Assembly: GCA_963930645.1 (NCBI GenBank)
Contig: OZ005649.1
Span: 43,158,275-43,222,274, forward strand
DNA from: Salticus scenicus
Lineage: Eukaryota; Arthropoda; Arachnida; Araneae; Salticidae
Reading direction: 5' to 3'
DNA: 64,000 nt
This document shows, in pieces, positions 46,127-56,905 of this stretch. A program made the position numbers and the translations under genes. The notes under the pieces are model-generated. The model saw only the letters and a program-made list of their open reading frames with translations, did not search any database and was not told the DNA's origin. The stretch's first letter is position 1, and each line of letters starts with the position of its first letter.

Positions 46127-47460
46127 GGTAAAAAAATATGCTTGTATATATATATCTATGTATGTATGTATATAATAGTTTCAATCTTAAAAATTAAGTA
46201 AAAAATAAGTAAAGTAAGTTTTAAGTAAAGCTTTAACGATTTATTTTGTATCTATATGTGCGTGTGTGTAAAAACCAATAACTACCATTACACGCATTTT
46301 TGATGGAAAGGTAGAAATAGGAAAAATTTAAATTCTCGAGAAAACATATCAGAACACCTAAAATTCTTTTATCCTGAAATTCCAATGGAATTTAAAAATT
46401 AACTTACAAACCAGAAAATAGAAATAGAAATTTTATTATTCATACATTTTATGGCTGATTTTTAGCAAACTGAGTGCTTCGCAGAGAATATCTTGAAAGA
46501 AATAAAGCTTTTTTAATTATTGCTTTTCTAGATTTATCCATGACGTGTGAAATATTTTTTTCTTTAAAATATACTTTAATAACCTAAATATATGAAAAAT
46601 GTTTTTAAATAAAATAAAACTTATTATTTTTTTTAACTTCATTGTATGCCAGCGCCCCCATATATGTATGTGCATAACTAACAAACGTTACAAATTTTTA
46701 GAGCAGTTTTTTTTTTTTTTTTTAGTCTTTTTTTGAAAGTCTAATGGAATTCTTTAATTATTGAATTTCACTAGAGAAGCTTATAAAAATTCTATAAAAT
46801 TATCGTTATCCAAATACCGTAATATCGGCCGCAATATAAATATAAATATATAGATAGATAAAGATGTCATATATTAATTCATAGGTAACCAACTCGGTCT
46901 CTACTGCCCACTAGAGGGACTTTCAGATTTTTTGGTAGGCAGTAAGGGCTTTTTTCGATACTGAAGCACTTCCCTATTTTTACGTTTCATTGACATTTAA
47001 AAAGAAATTGAAATTGAAAAATGTTTTATTATTATATGCTTTAGCTTGCAATAACAGTTTTCTAAACTTCATAAAGTGAAATTACTTCCCTACTTTATAA
47101 ACCACCATTTTTGTGGAACAGGTGGACAAAAATTTTACTTCTAACAAGCATACAAAAGTGGCCGGTAGGTATCAAAATGTTGACTACCCCTGAATTAGTT
47201 CATCATCATTTCAGAATATAAATCAAAACAATCAATATTTTCAGAGAGGATTATATAAAATAAATTCAAACATAAGAAACAATTATAACAAAAACAAATA
47301 TGTCAGCATTTTAATTTATTCCAGATCACTGCTAGTAACCGACTTTTCTTTTTTATGTACCACTTCGTTTATAGTGAATTCTCATCCAGTATGCATAAAT
47401 AATTGCAATTAAACATGCAAAAGAAATCCTTTAACAAAGAATCCTTTAACGTTAGAAAGC
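46127..47460. other. AT-rich non-coding DNA, nothing recognised
   Basis: A slightly GC-richer patch near 46890-46950 (actgcccactagagggactt) has no frame. Otherwise AT-rich with poly-T near 46709. Confidence 0.55.
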
Positions 47461-47466
47461 AATATG

Positions 47467-47875
47467 GAAATAATCTGGTGTGGCACTCACACAACTTTCT
47501 CTTAATTGTTATGTCTTAAGATAACGAGTACTATTATATAAACCTGTTGAAAACAATTCAAACTAGGCTTCGAAACAGCTTTATCTAAGAAATAACTCTG
47601 TGTGAGGGGCTACTGTCCCCTTCAAAGCCCCGTTTAAATAGGGTACCCGCATGTATATGCAAATCAAAATTTTTAATTAAGCTTAAAGTTTATTCAAAAT
47701 TATTCATATTTATAGAGCACCATTCTTTGAAATTTATCTATCTTACACTGTAAAAAAATGTCCTGTTTACTGCCAGAAATTCTCTGTAATGACAGAAAAT
47801 ACTCGGAAATTACGGGAAAATTACGCTGACAGAACGTATTTTTCTGTCATTACAGAAACTTTCTGGTAGCAAACA

Positions 47876-47910
<35 letters not shown>

Positions 47911-48860
47911 GTGTAATCAAACTTTTCAAGAAACAACCTTATAATAACTTCAAAGTAAAGCATTTTATTTGCCTTAAATTATTTGTTTCTAAGTCACTCT
48001 GATAAGAGACATAGACAAAGTTCAGACGTTAAAAACTTGATTTCAGTTTTCATGGAACCTCAAAACGTACAAATATATAAGAAACAATCGCTGGATATTT
48101 GTCTTAAAAGTACTATATTTACCGTATTGGTATGAGGAATTAATTTAAATTCCTGAGCAGTTTCCCTGTACTTGGAAAACTATTATATTAAGCCTCTTCC
48201 CCTAATTACATTCAATCAAGAAAAATGTTTTCGCTTAACTCTTGCCAGTCCTGTATATCTTCTAAAAGTTATGCATACACCCCCATTGTGTACTTAAATA
48301 AAATCCTATATTAATAACACATATCACAATCTGAAATGCACTTCAATCAATTTCCAAGTATTATCCCATTATATTCTAGTTATTTTGTGTAGCCTTTTAA
48401 ATGAACGGTGAATAATTTTCGCACGAAATTCTACATGGATAATGCTCATATGCATATAAAAAATATATATTCATTTCATTTTGTCTATAACAGCCTCTAG
48501 ATGCTAAACTCAACTTACCTGCAATTTCACCCATACACGTAATGTATTTAAATTACCTTGGATGTCCCTGCATACAGACCATTTGCTTGATCTGAACGAA
48601 AAGTTTAGTGTATCATCCCTATTTGCTACAAATTTAGATTACCGAATTTGGACTTCCTACTGCTGTTTGTTCCTGTGATATAATGATAACATACTCACAG
48701 GCAGACAGACACACAAACACACATGCAGAACAACCACTAGAAACCTGTTTTTCGGACTCAGGGGACCTGAAAATCTGTAAATATAACAAAAACTGAATTT
48801 CAAAAATTTGGCCCCAAAACAGTAATTTCTGCCATATATATGGGTAAGAGAAAGTACAAA
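47467..48860 (-). repeat. family R copy (about 1.4 kb) with nested MITE
   Basis: In minus orientation it starts at about 48860 (ACTTTCTCTTACCCATATAT, ATGGCAGAAA) followed by TTTTGAAATTCAGTTTTTG and TTTACAGATTTTCAGG, as in other copies. It ends with the 3' motif at 47470-47505 (+ strand ctggtgtggcactcacacaa). The + strand block ataacgagtactattatata (47521-47540) is mirrored at 59735-59757. A 168-bp MITE at 47746-47913 was inserted later. Confidence 0.65.
47746..47913. mobile_element. near-perfect palindromic MITE (168 bp), TA target
   Basis: CACTGT on the left and ACAGTG on the right, bordered by TA (47744-47745 and 47914-47915). The arms are almost fully complementary: ATGTCCTGTTTACTGCCAGA, ATTCTCTGTAATGACAG and AAAATAC on the left are mirrored on the right. 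The right arm carries a poly-T expansion. TA duplication fits the Tc1/mariner group. A second copy is at 60473-60625. Confidence 0.85.
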
Positions 48861-49385
48861 AAAAAAAGGGGGGGGTGCTAACTACGTTCCGGAATAAAAT
48901 AAATGTTGGCATATCTGCAGTAAATGTTTCTAGTATAATTTAAACTATGAGTTTAATTGATCTAGAATAGGCTTCAATCTATGGTGTATATCCTCTTTAA
49001 AAATATTTGACAGTTTCCAACACACTGGATTTTCGAATACCAATATTGTTTAACAAAATTTTTCGCTTAGTTATATAATAAAATTCCTAATATTCAATAA
49101 GAGGAAAATGACTTTTTTGAAATAGTGGTATGAAAAAAATCTAGAAATTTGGCACATCTGACAGTTTATTAATTTTCTTAATAGAATGAATAAATGTATT
49201 TCACTGTGATCCTCAACAAAATATATAAACGAAAATATGTATAGATATTTTTATCAAGTCACAGTTCCAGTTTTCATTCGCGAGATAATTACAAATATAT
49301 TTATTTTCATAAGAAGAAATTTTATGAAAACTTCGAAAACAATTATTAACTTTGGAGAACATTTTAATAGAATAAAACTAAAAGT
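48861..49385. other. AT-rich non-coding DNA, nothing recognised
   Basis: Begins with an A-run and G-run at 48857-48876. The 104-aa frame at 49237-49551 enters a dispersed repeat and has no motif. Confidence 0.5.
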
Positions 49386-49389
49386 AAAT

Positions 49390-49568
49390 TACATAAAACA
49401 AACTTTTAAACTTAGAAATATATTTCCTCTTGAATTTCAAAAAAGCTGCATTCAAACTAACCATTCTTTCAAGAAATATATATCAAATGCATTCAGCCTT
49501 TTTTTTATCTTTTACAGAAATAAATACTCCAGGTTAAATGAAAGAGTATAAGCAAATAGTCAATAAAT

Positions 49569-49570
<2 letters not shown>
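49390..49570 (+). repeat. dispersed repeat pair, copy 1
   Basis: atttcctcttgaatttcaa, gcattcaaactaaccattct, ttcaagaaatatatatcaaa and aatagtcaataaattt are matched in order at 56560-56745 on the same strand (cattccctctggaaattcaa, aaattgatcatcctttcaga and so on). The homology cuts across the local reading frame, arguing against a gene. Confidence 0.65.
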
Positions 49571-49600
<30 letters not shown>

Positions 49601-50095
49601 GTTTAAAAATCAATTTAGTGTATCCGCTTAAAGAGTTTTACTTGATAGTTTTAGGAAATTTAAACAAATTTAATTATTAAAACCCAGTAAAATGTATGAA
49701 AATTCAAAATATTTTTAATAAGTTGGCCAATTTATTTATTATTAAATACTTTTCTGTTAGCATTAGTTTTCTGTTTAATATTTGTTTAAAGTTCATTTTT
49801 TAATGATCAGTCTTTATTCTTTTATAGAGAATATGTTTTGACATTAGACTTAATTTAGTAAATTACAGCATGAAAGCAATGTAAGAGCAAAAATTAATTG
49901 AAAGAAAGAAAAAAAAAAAAATCGATATATATTTTTTACATAAATTCATATTCAATAATTTGTTCATAATTTAAAATATATATTCTTAATTGTTTGCCTC
50001 AGTTTTCAAAATTCATTGAAGAAAATTCTGATCAATTATTATTATCAGACATATTTACAATCATTTTTTTTTTCTTTTGTGTAAATAAGAATAAA

Positions 50096-51045
50096 ATATT
50101 GATTGAATTCATGAAAATTTTCAATTTTAGTTTTCTATTATCTTGCACGCTTTGAGATGTTCCGAATAAGATTTGACCACTTTTAAAAATCATCTGTCTG
50201 TCAGTAAAATTTTATGCTCTAACTCCCGAGTCAAAGGATGGAATTTAACTCAAACATTATATTTATCTCAGAACTCGACTTAATTTTGTGGTGATTGGTT
50301 TAGAGATATATCTCTTAACAGGTGGCGCTGAAATGCGCGATTTTTTTCATTTAAGGGAAGGCTATACCTCGGTTTCTATAGCTTTTCTAAATGCACCAAA
50401 TTTGGTTTGTGAAGTAAATATTTTGTAAAACTCTATGGATTTAATATGAGTGCATAGTAATAGACAGATGGCACTGTTATGCTGCAATTTAATCCTGTTT
50501 AATAGAAGGCAATATCGTAACTTGAAAATATATTAATACACCAAACATGCTATGTGATATTTATAAAATTATGTAAATCTTTAGAAAACTATGTTATATA
50601 AATTTATGTTGACTCAGTTTGGGTGTATTTCGGCCTGCATTTGGCATTTCTATTACTTTTGCAATTTTCTATAAGTTTCTGCTAGTGAAAGTTGTTCGAA
50701 ATTGCACATATGAAATATTAATTTATAGAAACTAGGTTGATTAAATTTTTATGCATGTAACTCAGTATGTGGCGCTATATTATAGAATGACAAATAAAAA
50801 AGTTTTTGATGGCTGGAACTTTACCTTTTAAATAAAAGTGCTAGTTTTTAATAAAAATGTAAATTATTTAAATAAGGAAAATCTGAACGTTTCAAAAATT
50901 AGATGTAAAATAATATTATAGTTTTAAAAAATTAAAGAACACGCTTTTATAGAAATCTGAACTAAAAAGCACAAAATATCTATCTTAGTATTAAAATGCA
51001 GGGTAAGAGAAAATCGTGTGAGTGACACACCATAATATTTACATA
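50096..51045 (+). repeat. full-length copy of dispersed family R (about 950 bp)
   Basis: Starts tattgattgaattcatgaa and ttttcaattttagttttct, then ttgcacgctttgagatgttc, ctgtctgtcagtaaaatttt, gatatatctcttaacaggtg and gcgctgaaatg. Repeated units with a ggtggcgctg/gatggcactg/tgtggcgcta core follow at about 50322, 50467 and 50769. It ends gcagggtaagagaaaatcgt, gtgagtgacacaccataata. This is the clearest + strand copy with both ends. No coding frame. Confidence 0.75.
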
Positions 51046-52080
51046 CTTTTAAAATATTTTAGAATTAAACAAAAACAATTTTTTTAAAATATCCCCTGTT
51101 TGGGCTAGAACGCTAGCCCTTTAGGTTTGTAGCTTTACCTCATAGCCACAGCGTTCACGTAGGGAAAGTCTTTTTTTAGAATATAGATTTTTTGTTTGCT
51201 CTCAGAGCGGTTACAAACATACAAACATACATACAAACATACATACAGGTGAAGCTAATACGAGTAAAAGCGTGTTAATAATACATAAAAACTGCTGTTA
51301 ATGAAAAGCGTTTACGTTCTTTATCATTCTGAATTATATCTGTATAAAAAAACTTTGAAGCTTTTTATTTATTTATTTTGGGGGGGAGGGGGGGGGGGGA
51401 AATGTACCTTTTAATATTGGAAATATTATTTTTATCTAGTAACATTTGTATCCAAGTTATTACGAATGCATTGCTAAATAGAAAGAAAGAGAATTTCTCT
51501 CCTTTTCACTTAATGAATATTAATTAGGAAAATATAGATATTTACAAAAGATACATATGTTTTACAAGGAAGCAAAGTTTTAACAAATTTTCCCAGTTTG
51601 ATTCATTAAACCGATGTTATTTCCGTTTGTACTTCCATGAAATTTATAACGAAATTAATTTCTAAACAACAGCACGTACTTGTACATATATAAAAAATAA
51701 CAAAAAACTTATCAAAATTGATCTTTTTTTTTTTTTTTTTGTAGGGTAAAACGAGAATAAATAAAGTATTTTTATTGTTGTTGTTATAATTATTTTCGAG
51801 AGAATGGGCATAAAAGTAAACATATCGTAAAATTTTGACGGTAATAAATTCTTTTTTTTTTTTTTTGAAATTTAGGGAAATTTAAATGCATTTGTAATTT
51901 CCTTACGGCAGAATAAATAAATAAATAAATAAATAATAAAAATGGATAAACCATTTAAAACTTAGATAGATTTATTTTAGTTTAAAATATGAAATTATTA
52001 TAAAGAAAGAGAAAGAAAGATAGAAAGAGTCAAGAATAATGAAAAACTACACTATGTTTATGTACTCATTACTTATTTCA
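51046..52080. other. AT-rich DNA with a possible Pol III-like patch
   Basis: About 51090-51165 is GC-richer, and its reverse complement has an A-box-like tggctatgaggtaaagc and a B-box-like gcgttctagccc; too weak to call a SINE. Then short (acaaacat)n units at 51212-51247, a G-run near 51380 and a (TAAA)n tract near 51915. Confidence 0.45.
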
Positions 52081-52199
52081 AACTACCAAGCTACGCCCGC
52101 TTCGCTGGTCACTATTTTTAAATGAATCCCAATAATTAATGAATTCTCAAAATTGCATTAATTTTTATCATGTGATAAAAAAAGAGAAAAAAAAAATTC

Positions 52200-52600
52200 T
52201 GATTGGAAAAAATGTCGCACCGGGTCCCCAATGCCTTCGGTAGCGTAGACCTGTGCGCTGCGCGCACGTATTCCTTCACCATTTTTATGACTTCTCAAAA
52301 TTCCATGTTATTACTCATAATCTTTCATTCTTAAGAAAAGGAATTAAAAAATATATCATTTAGCATCGGGTAAAAACTCACACCGGGACTCCACTGCCTT
52401 CGGCAGCGCAGACCCATGCGCGCTGCGCGCGCACGTTTGACGATGTAAGTGCGCTGTACTCGCATATTCCTTCTCCACTCACAATTTTATTATTAAGAAA
52501 ATAAAATTTAAAAACAATTTTTTATTATCGGGTAAAAACTCGCACCGGGGCCCAAACCCATGCGCGCTGCGCGCCTATTCCTTCCCCACCCTTCCAAGAT
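52200..52600 (+). repeat. three GC-rich tandem units, period about 163 bp
   Basis: CACCGGG recurs at 52218, 52381 and 52543. Each is followed by a C-rich stretch, a palindromic tgcgcgctgcgcgca-type core (52255, 52419, 52560) and tattccttc.cca. Units 2 and 3 are preceded by atcgggtaaaaactc. This is the most GC-rich tract in the window. Confidence 0.85.
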
Positions 52601-52699
52601 GAAATTATTTTAATTAGTAGCTGAGATACGAAAGAAAACCTAATCAAGACACCTTAAAATTTTTAAATATCACAGCGCCATCTGGCGGTAGAAACTAAT

Positions 52700-53400
52700 T
52701 AAAATGACAAAGCGCCCTCTGGCGACAGAGATTCGCAATATGTACTCCCCAATTTCAGTTTAAAAGGCTTAAAATGATATTTTACCTATGAAATTATGTT
52801 AATTAGATGCTGAGATACAAAGGTAATATAAACATTGTTATAACAAAATTCGTGTCTGATTTTTTCGTTTTTTTTTTTTCTTTGAAAATTGCGTGTTAAA
52901 ATTCCTTAATACGAAATGTGAACGGAGTATCGGAATTCGAAAGCCTGCATCATAATTAGAATTGGAGATATTGTAATAAAGGTGTTCTGACTTTTCTGTG
53001 GTTTTATCTGAAACTCCCGTACGGAATTTAACGGCTTACATCAGTTTAAAAGTCCGTAATATTTAAAATGATATGTTATAAGTAGATTTCTAGATATTGA
53101 ATTATTAAAATATCAAAGCGCCCTCTGGCGACAGATATTTGAAACACATACTCATCACTTGTAATTCAAATAAATTTTTAAATGATATATTACTTATGAA
53201 ATTATGTTAATTAGAAGCTGAGATACAAAGCTAATATAGACATTTTTATAAAAAGATTTGTGTCCGACTTATCCATGGTTTTCTCCGAAATTTGCATAAT
53301 TCCGGGCTATATAACATTAAAAATCCTTAGTACGATATGTGAGCAGAAATTAGAATTCGAAACTCTGCAAAATATTAAAGAATAAAGGTGTTCTGGGTGT
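52700..53400 (+). repeat. direct duplication with 406-bp period
   Basis: agcgccctctggcgacaga occurs at 52711 and 53117. Both are followed by tatgaaattatgttaattag, a gctgagatacaaag block, a gtgtc(t/c)ga block and a tggttttctccgaaa-like string. A related gcgccatctggcgg hairpin sits just upstream at about 52676. Confidence 0.8.
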
Positions 53401-54594
53401 TCCGTGGTTTTCTCCGAAACTCCCGTTCCTTTTCTACATCTTTGCCTCTTCGCTCTCTTCCCCCCTCCTTTCCGTCGATAATAATAATTCTATACTGGAA
53501 AATATCCGCAATCGATTTACCTTGCCTTAAAATCTAAATATACCAACCAATTTCAAACGCTGTAACTCTTTTTATTTTTTTGTATTTTTATTTTTTTAAT
53601 TTTTGCCCATTTTCCCCCTCCCTCAAGCCCTCCCTAATAACCGTACTCTTTCAAAAATATTCACAATCGAATTATCGGGCATTAAAACCAAATACTACGA
53701 AATTTCAACGGCATATTACTGCAAAATAAAAAGAAAACTTAATCTTTTCCCAATAAATATGTCATTTTTTTTTATTTATTCATATTTTTTCATGAAAATT
53801 GAACAGTAGCTTTATAATATGCTGTCGAAGCCGACTATTCATTCAAATGTAAGGTAAATGAAAATTTGAAAAAATTTGAAAATTGCAATTTTTCCCCCCA
53901 GTATAAAGCACGTGATATCTTAATTGATTACAACCATTTCCGTTTTCATCACAGACTGTCGTCTGCCTGTTGCCAACTAAATTTCATACTTTAGTTAATT
54001 TTTAAAAAATCTAATTGATGTATCGATAAGCCGCGTGCACTCTTAGATTCGCAAAAAAATCCCCTTTCATTTGGTACCAAATTTGTAACGATTGGACTAA
54101 TATTTCTAATTTATTTTCCATTTTTTCTGCTTTTAACTCCGTTAAAATATCTATTTTTATGCAATCGCGGTGAGATTTCGATCTCAGTGATTGAGATCGC
54201 TTTTTGATTAGACATAGGTTTATATTTTAATTAATATATCCGCAACTAATTAAAATTTTTAAATTCTGTTTTCACTATCAACTCGGGAAGGCTTCTGGGC
54301 ACCCGTATGTCAAATTTTATACTTCTGCGTTCAGTAGGGGCTGAACGTATAGATGCTCAGACAGGCAGACAGACATCTTCTTTTATTATTATAGATGTGT
54401 ATTTATTAATTTAAATATTTATTAATATTTCAGCATTGTAAAATAATAATAATTATCAGAATTATAATTATAAAACATAATGCCACAAACTATAAAAATA
54501 AATAAAAATATGTTTTTATTCCAAAATATTCTGAAAACACCGATTCAGCGCAAGTGAATTAAAAAGAAATCGCAAAATTTCAAACATTCAAACA

Positions 54595-54850
54595 GATTTT
54601 TTCCCCAGGAACCTACCCCTAATGATATAGGACTATTATAATACTTCCGTATTCTATTGTCGACGGTTATAGAGGCTCATGCCTAAAATTTGTGTAAAGT
54701 CCGTTCAGCAGAAATGCATGAAAAATGACTGATAGAATTTGATAGAATTCTGTCTCTGTAATCTGTCCCTGATGGCATATATCTCTTAAAATGCTTGCAT
54801 ATTGTACTGTCATCGATTCATGTCTAAAAGTTGTATATATCCTTCCTTTC
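54595..54850 (+). repeat. diverged tandem units of about 155 bp, left cluster
   Basis: The unit carries a tgtcgacg/tgtcatcgat core, then catgcctaaaatttgtgtaa and agtccgttcagcagaaatgc. The cores lie near 54658 and 54808. The frame at 54667-54990 overlaps it and is not a gene. Confidence 0.6.
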
Positions 54851-55540
54851 TTAGGTTTATTTTTTTTTTCCCTGGATTTCGATTTAGATTGAGTTTTTCC
54901 GTTGGGATTTGGTTGAGTTGGTTTGTTGTATCGTTTGTTTTGCGGGCTGTTAAAAATTGAATATGGTTTCTTTAAATTTGCGTATTTCATCCCCTGATAA
55001 TTTTTTTCTCACCTTTCTGAGCTTCTCCTACATAGAGAAATTTTTCATTCTTATTGGTCTTTGTGGTTTCGGTGATCTTGTGTCTGTTGCTTCGCTTCTG
55101 CTGCACTTAATGGGTCATTATTGTTCATTACAGGGTTCTTTTTTTTCGCCTTGAAATATTGTGCTAGAGTCAACCTTCTTTTCACCAGAGTCTAATTACA
55201 CGGTCCTATTTCAATTTTCAAAGGTGTTGTTGTACAGTGGATTGGCGTCAGTGCTATTGTTGATCTTGTTGCTTTGTTTGGCGTGTGTATGTCTCTTTGG
55301 TGAATTGTTTGACTAACTATTCTTCGTTCTCATTATTTTCTTCTACTATCAAAAGGTTTATATACAGTATATATATACAATATATATATATATTTATTTA
55401 TGGAGGTCTTTGAAAATGAATCGCAAGATTTGACACAAGCAGACATATCATCATTTCTAGGAAATGCTATTTGTCATATTTATTCATGAAAATACTAGGA
55501 AAACATAATACTAACAATAAAAATAATACTATGAAAATAC
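54851..55540. other. non-coding stretch between the two repeat clusters
   Basis: T- and TTG-rich on the + strand (54900-55320), unlike the flanks; a (TA)n near 55370. No domain is seen in the 65- and 107-aa frames. Confidence 0.4.
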
Positions 55541-55639
55541 TGTATTCTCATCGGCTATTGACTCTTGCACAAAATTTGAACAAAATCTTTTAGACAAAAG
55601 TGGCAAAAAGGAATTGTAAGATTTTTTATTAGTGAACAA

Positions 55640-55920
55640 CGTTTTACTCCTGTTGAGATAGATTCTTCAAAATGCTTGCTTACTATATTTCCATCGTCCA
55701 TGAGTTCATATCTAAAATTTGAGTAAAATAAGTTCAGCCAAAAAGCTTGCTAATCAATCCTAAAATTTGACAAAGGCAAATAGATTTTTGTTACTAGAGC
55801 TTGTTCCTGATAAGACAAATACCGAAAAATGCTTGTATATTTTGTTGTCGTCGACTATAAACGTGTGTGAAAATATTTAGCAAATTCGGTTCGGTGAAAT
55901 TTGGTTAAAAATCTAATGCA
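55640..55920 (+). repeat. diverged tandem units of about 155 bp, right cluster
   Basis: tcaaaatgcttgcttactat, ccatcgtccatgagttcata, tctaaaatttgagtaaaata and agttcagccaaaaa, then about 155 bp later aaaaatgcttgtatattttg, tcgtcgactataaacgtgtg and attcggttcggtgaaat. Same family as 54595-54850. Confidence 0.65.
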
Positions 55921-55924
55921 CGGA

Positions 55925-56555
55925 GTTTGCATCTCAAATCTGAAATCTTACATCACTAAATTTTGTACCAATAATATCTATCATATTCAAAGTTAAAAAA
56001 ATTACTGTAGAAATATGGTATAAATTATTGATAAAGAATAATAATGTATTTTGAGATAGAAACTCTTGCACCCTTGAATAAACATCAAACAAACTTTTTA
56101 ATTTATTACATATATTTTCTTTCCTGTGTTACCAAAATCTTCATTAAAGTTCACCAATCATCGTTTTGACAAACACGACTAAATTAAATACCCTTAAAAT
56201 TTTAGTTTATGTAACTAAAATGATATCACACATAAAAAAGTAAAATGCAACGTAGAAATATTTATAAATTTTCCCCTAAAAATATTTCAAACATTTTTTA
56301 ATTAATCTGAAAAATTATATTTAGAAATTATTGTGAACAGAAAATAAAACTTTGTATTCATTATTACTAAATTTTATAGCAAAATTGTTTTTGATTACAA
56401 TGCATGTAATCAAAAGTTTTGAGTAAAAATTGACTAAAAATATCAGAAATTTTGTCATCAACATTTCGGATTCGTTCGTAAAATACATAGATTTTTCCGC
56501 TTGAGAAATTTTATTAAAAAGTTTAGATTTTAAATTAACGTTAAAAAATTTCTAC
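55925..56555. other. AT-rich non-coding DNA, nothing recognised
   Basis: No frame, repeat or hairpin beyond background. Confidence 0.5.
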
Positions 56556-56559
56556 TGTA

Positions 56560-56745
56560 TAAAGAGAATTTTTTAAACTGTAGCATACATTCCCTCTGGA
56601 AATTCAAGAAAACCTTCATTTAAATTGATCATCCTTTCAGAAGATAAAACTAGATCAAATGCTTTGAGATATTTTTCTTCCCAAGGAGAAATGTATCAGA
56701 TGAAATAAAATGTGAGGCAGTTGGGCCAATAAATCTGTCTTTGGT
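56560..56745 (+). repeat. dispersed repeat pair, copy 2
   Basis: Homologous to 49390-49570: ttttttaaactgtagcatac, attccctctggaaattcaag, catttaaattgatcatcctt and ccaataaatctgtc. Confidence 0.65.
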
Positions 56746-56905
56746 ACCTTAAAGAAAAAACATTTGAATTTCGGAAGATTTATGCCGAGAATTTTAAGCA
56801 AATGAATCAGCTCTATTTAAAATGGCAATAATACGTATAAAGCGTTTATTTTTAAATTTATTGCTTTCTGTTTTATATATATATATGTGTGTGTGTGTGT
56901 AAAAA

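Larger units (their letters stand above)
52085..54393 (+). repeat. 2.3-kb composite dispersed repeat
   Basis: Opens with gctacgcccgcttcgctggt and closes with aggcagacagacatcttctt plus a ttattattatag tail. Inside are three GC-rich units of about 163 bp and then a 406-bp direct duplication. A fragment of its 3' third recurs inverted at 11955-12090, which proves it is dispersed. No reading frame with a domain is seen. The class (Helitron-like or SINE/LINE-derived) is undetermined. Confidence 0.6.

Noticed and set aside
49237..49551. 104-aa plus-strand frame
   Set aside because: It overlaps a dispersed repeat whose second copy (56560-56745) does not keep the frame.
51090..51165. Possible minus-strand tRNA-like SINE head
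   Set aside because: A- and B-box-like strings are present but both deviate from consensus, and there is no body or second copy.
54667..54990. 107-aa minus-strand Lys/Asn/Pro-rich frame
   Set aside because: Covers units of the 155-bp array; low-complexity composition and no partner copy with a conserved frame.
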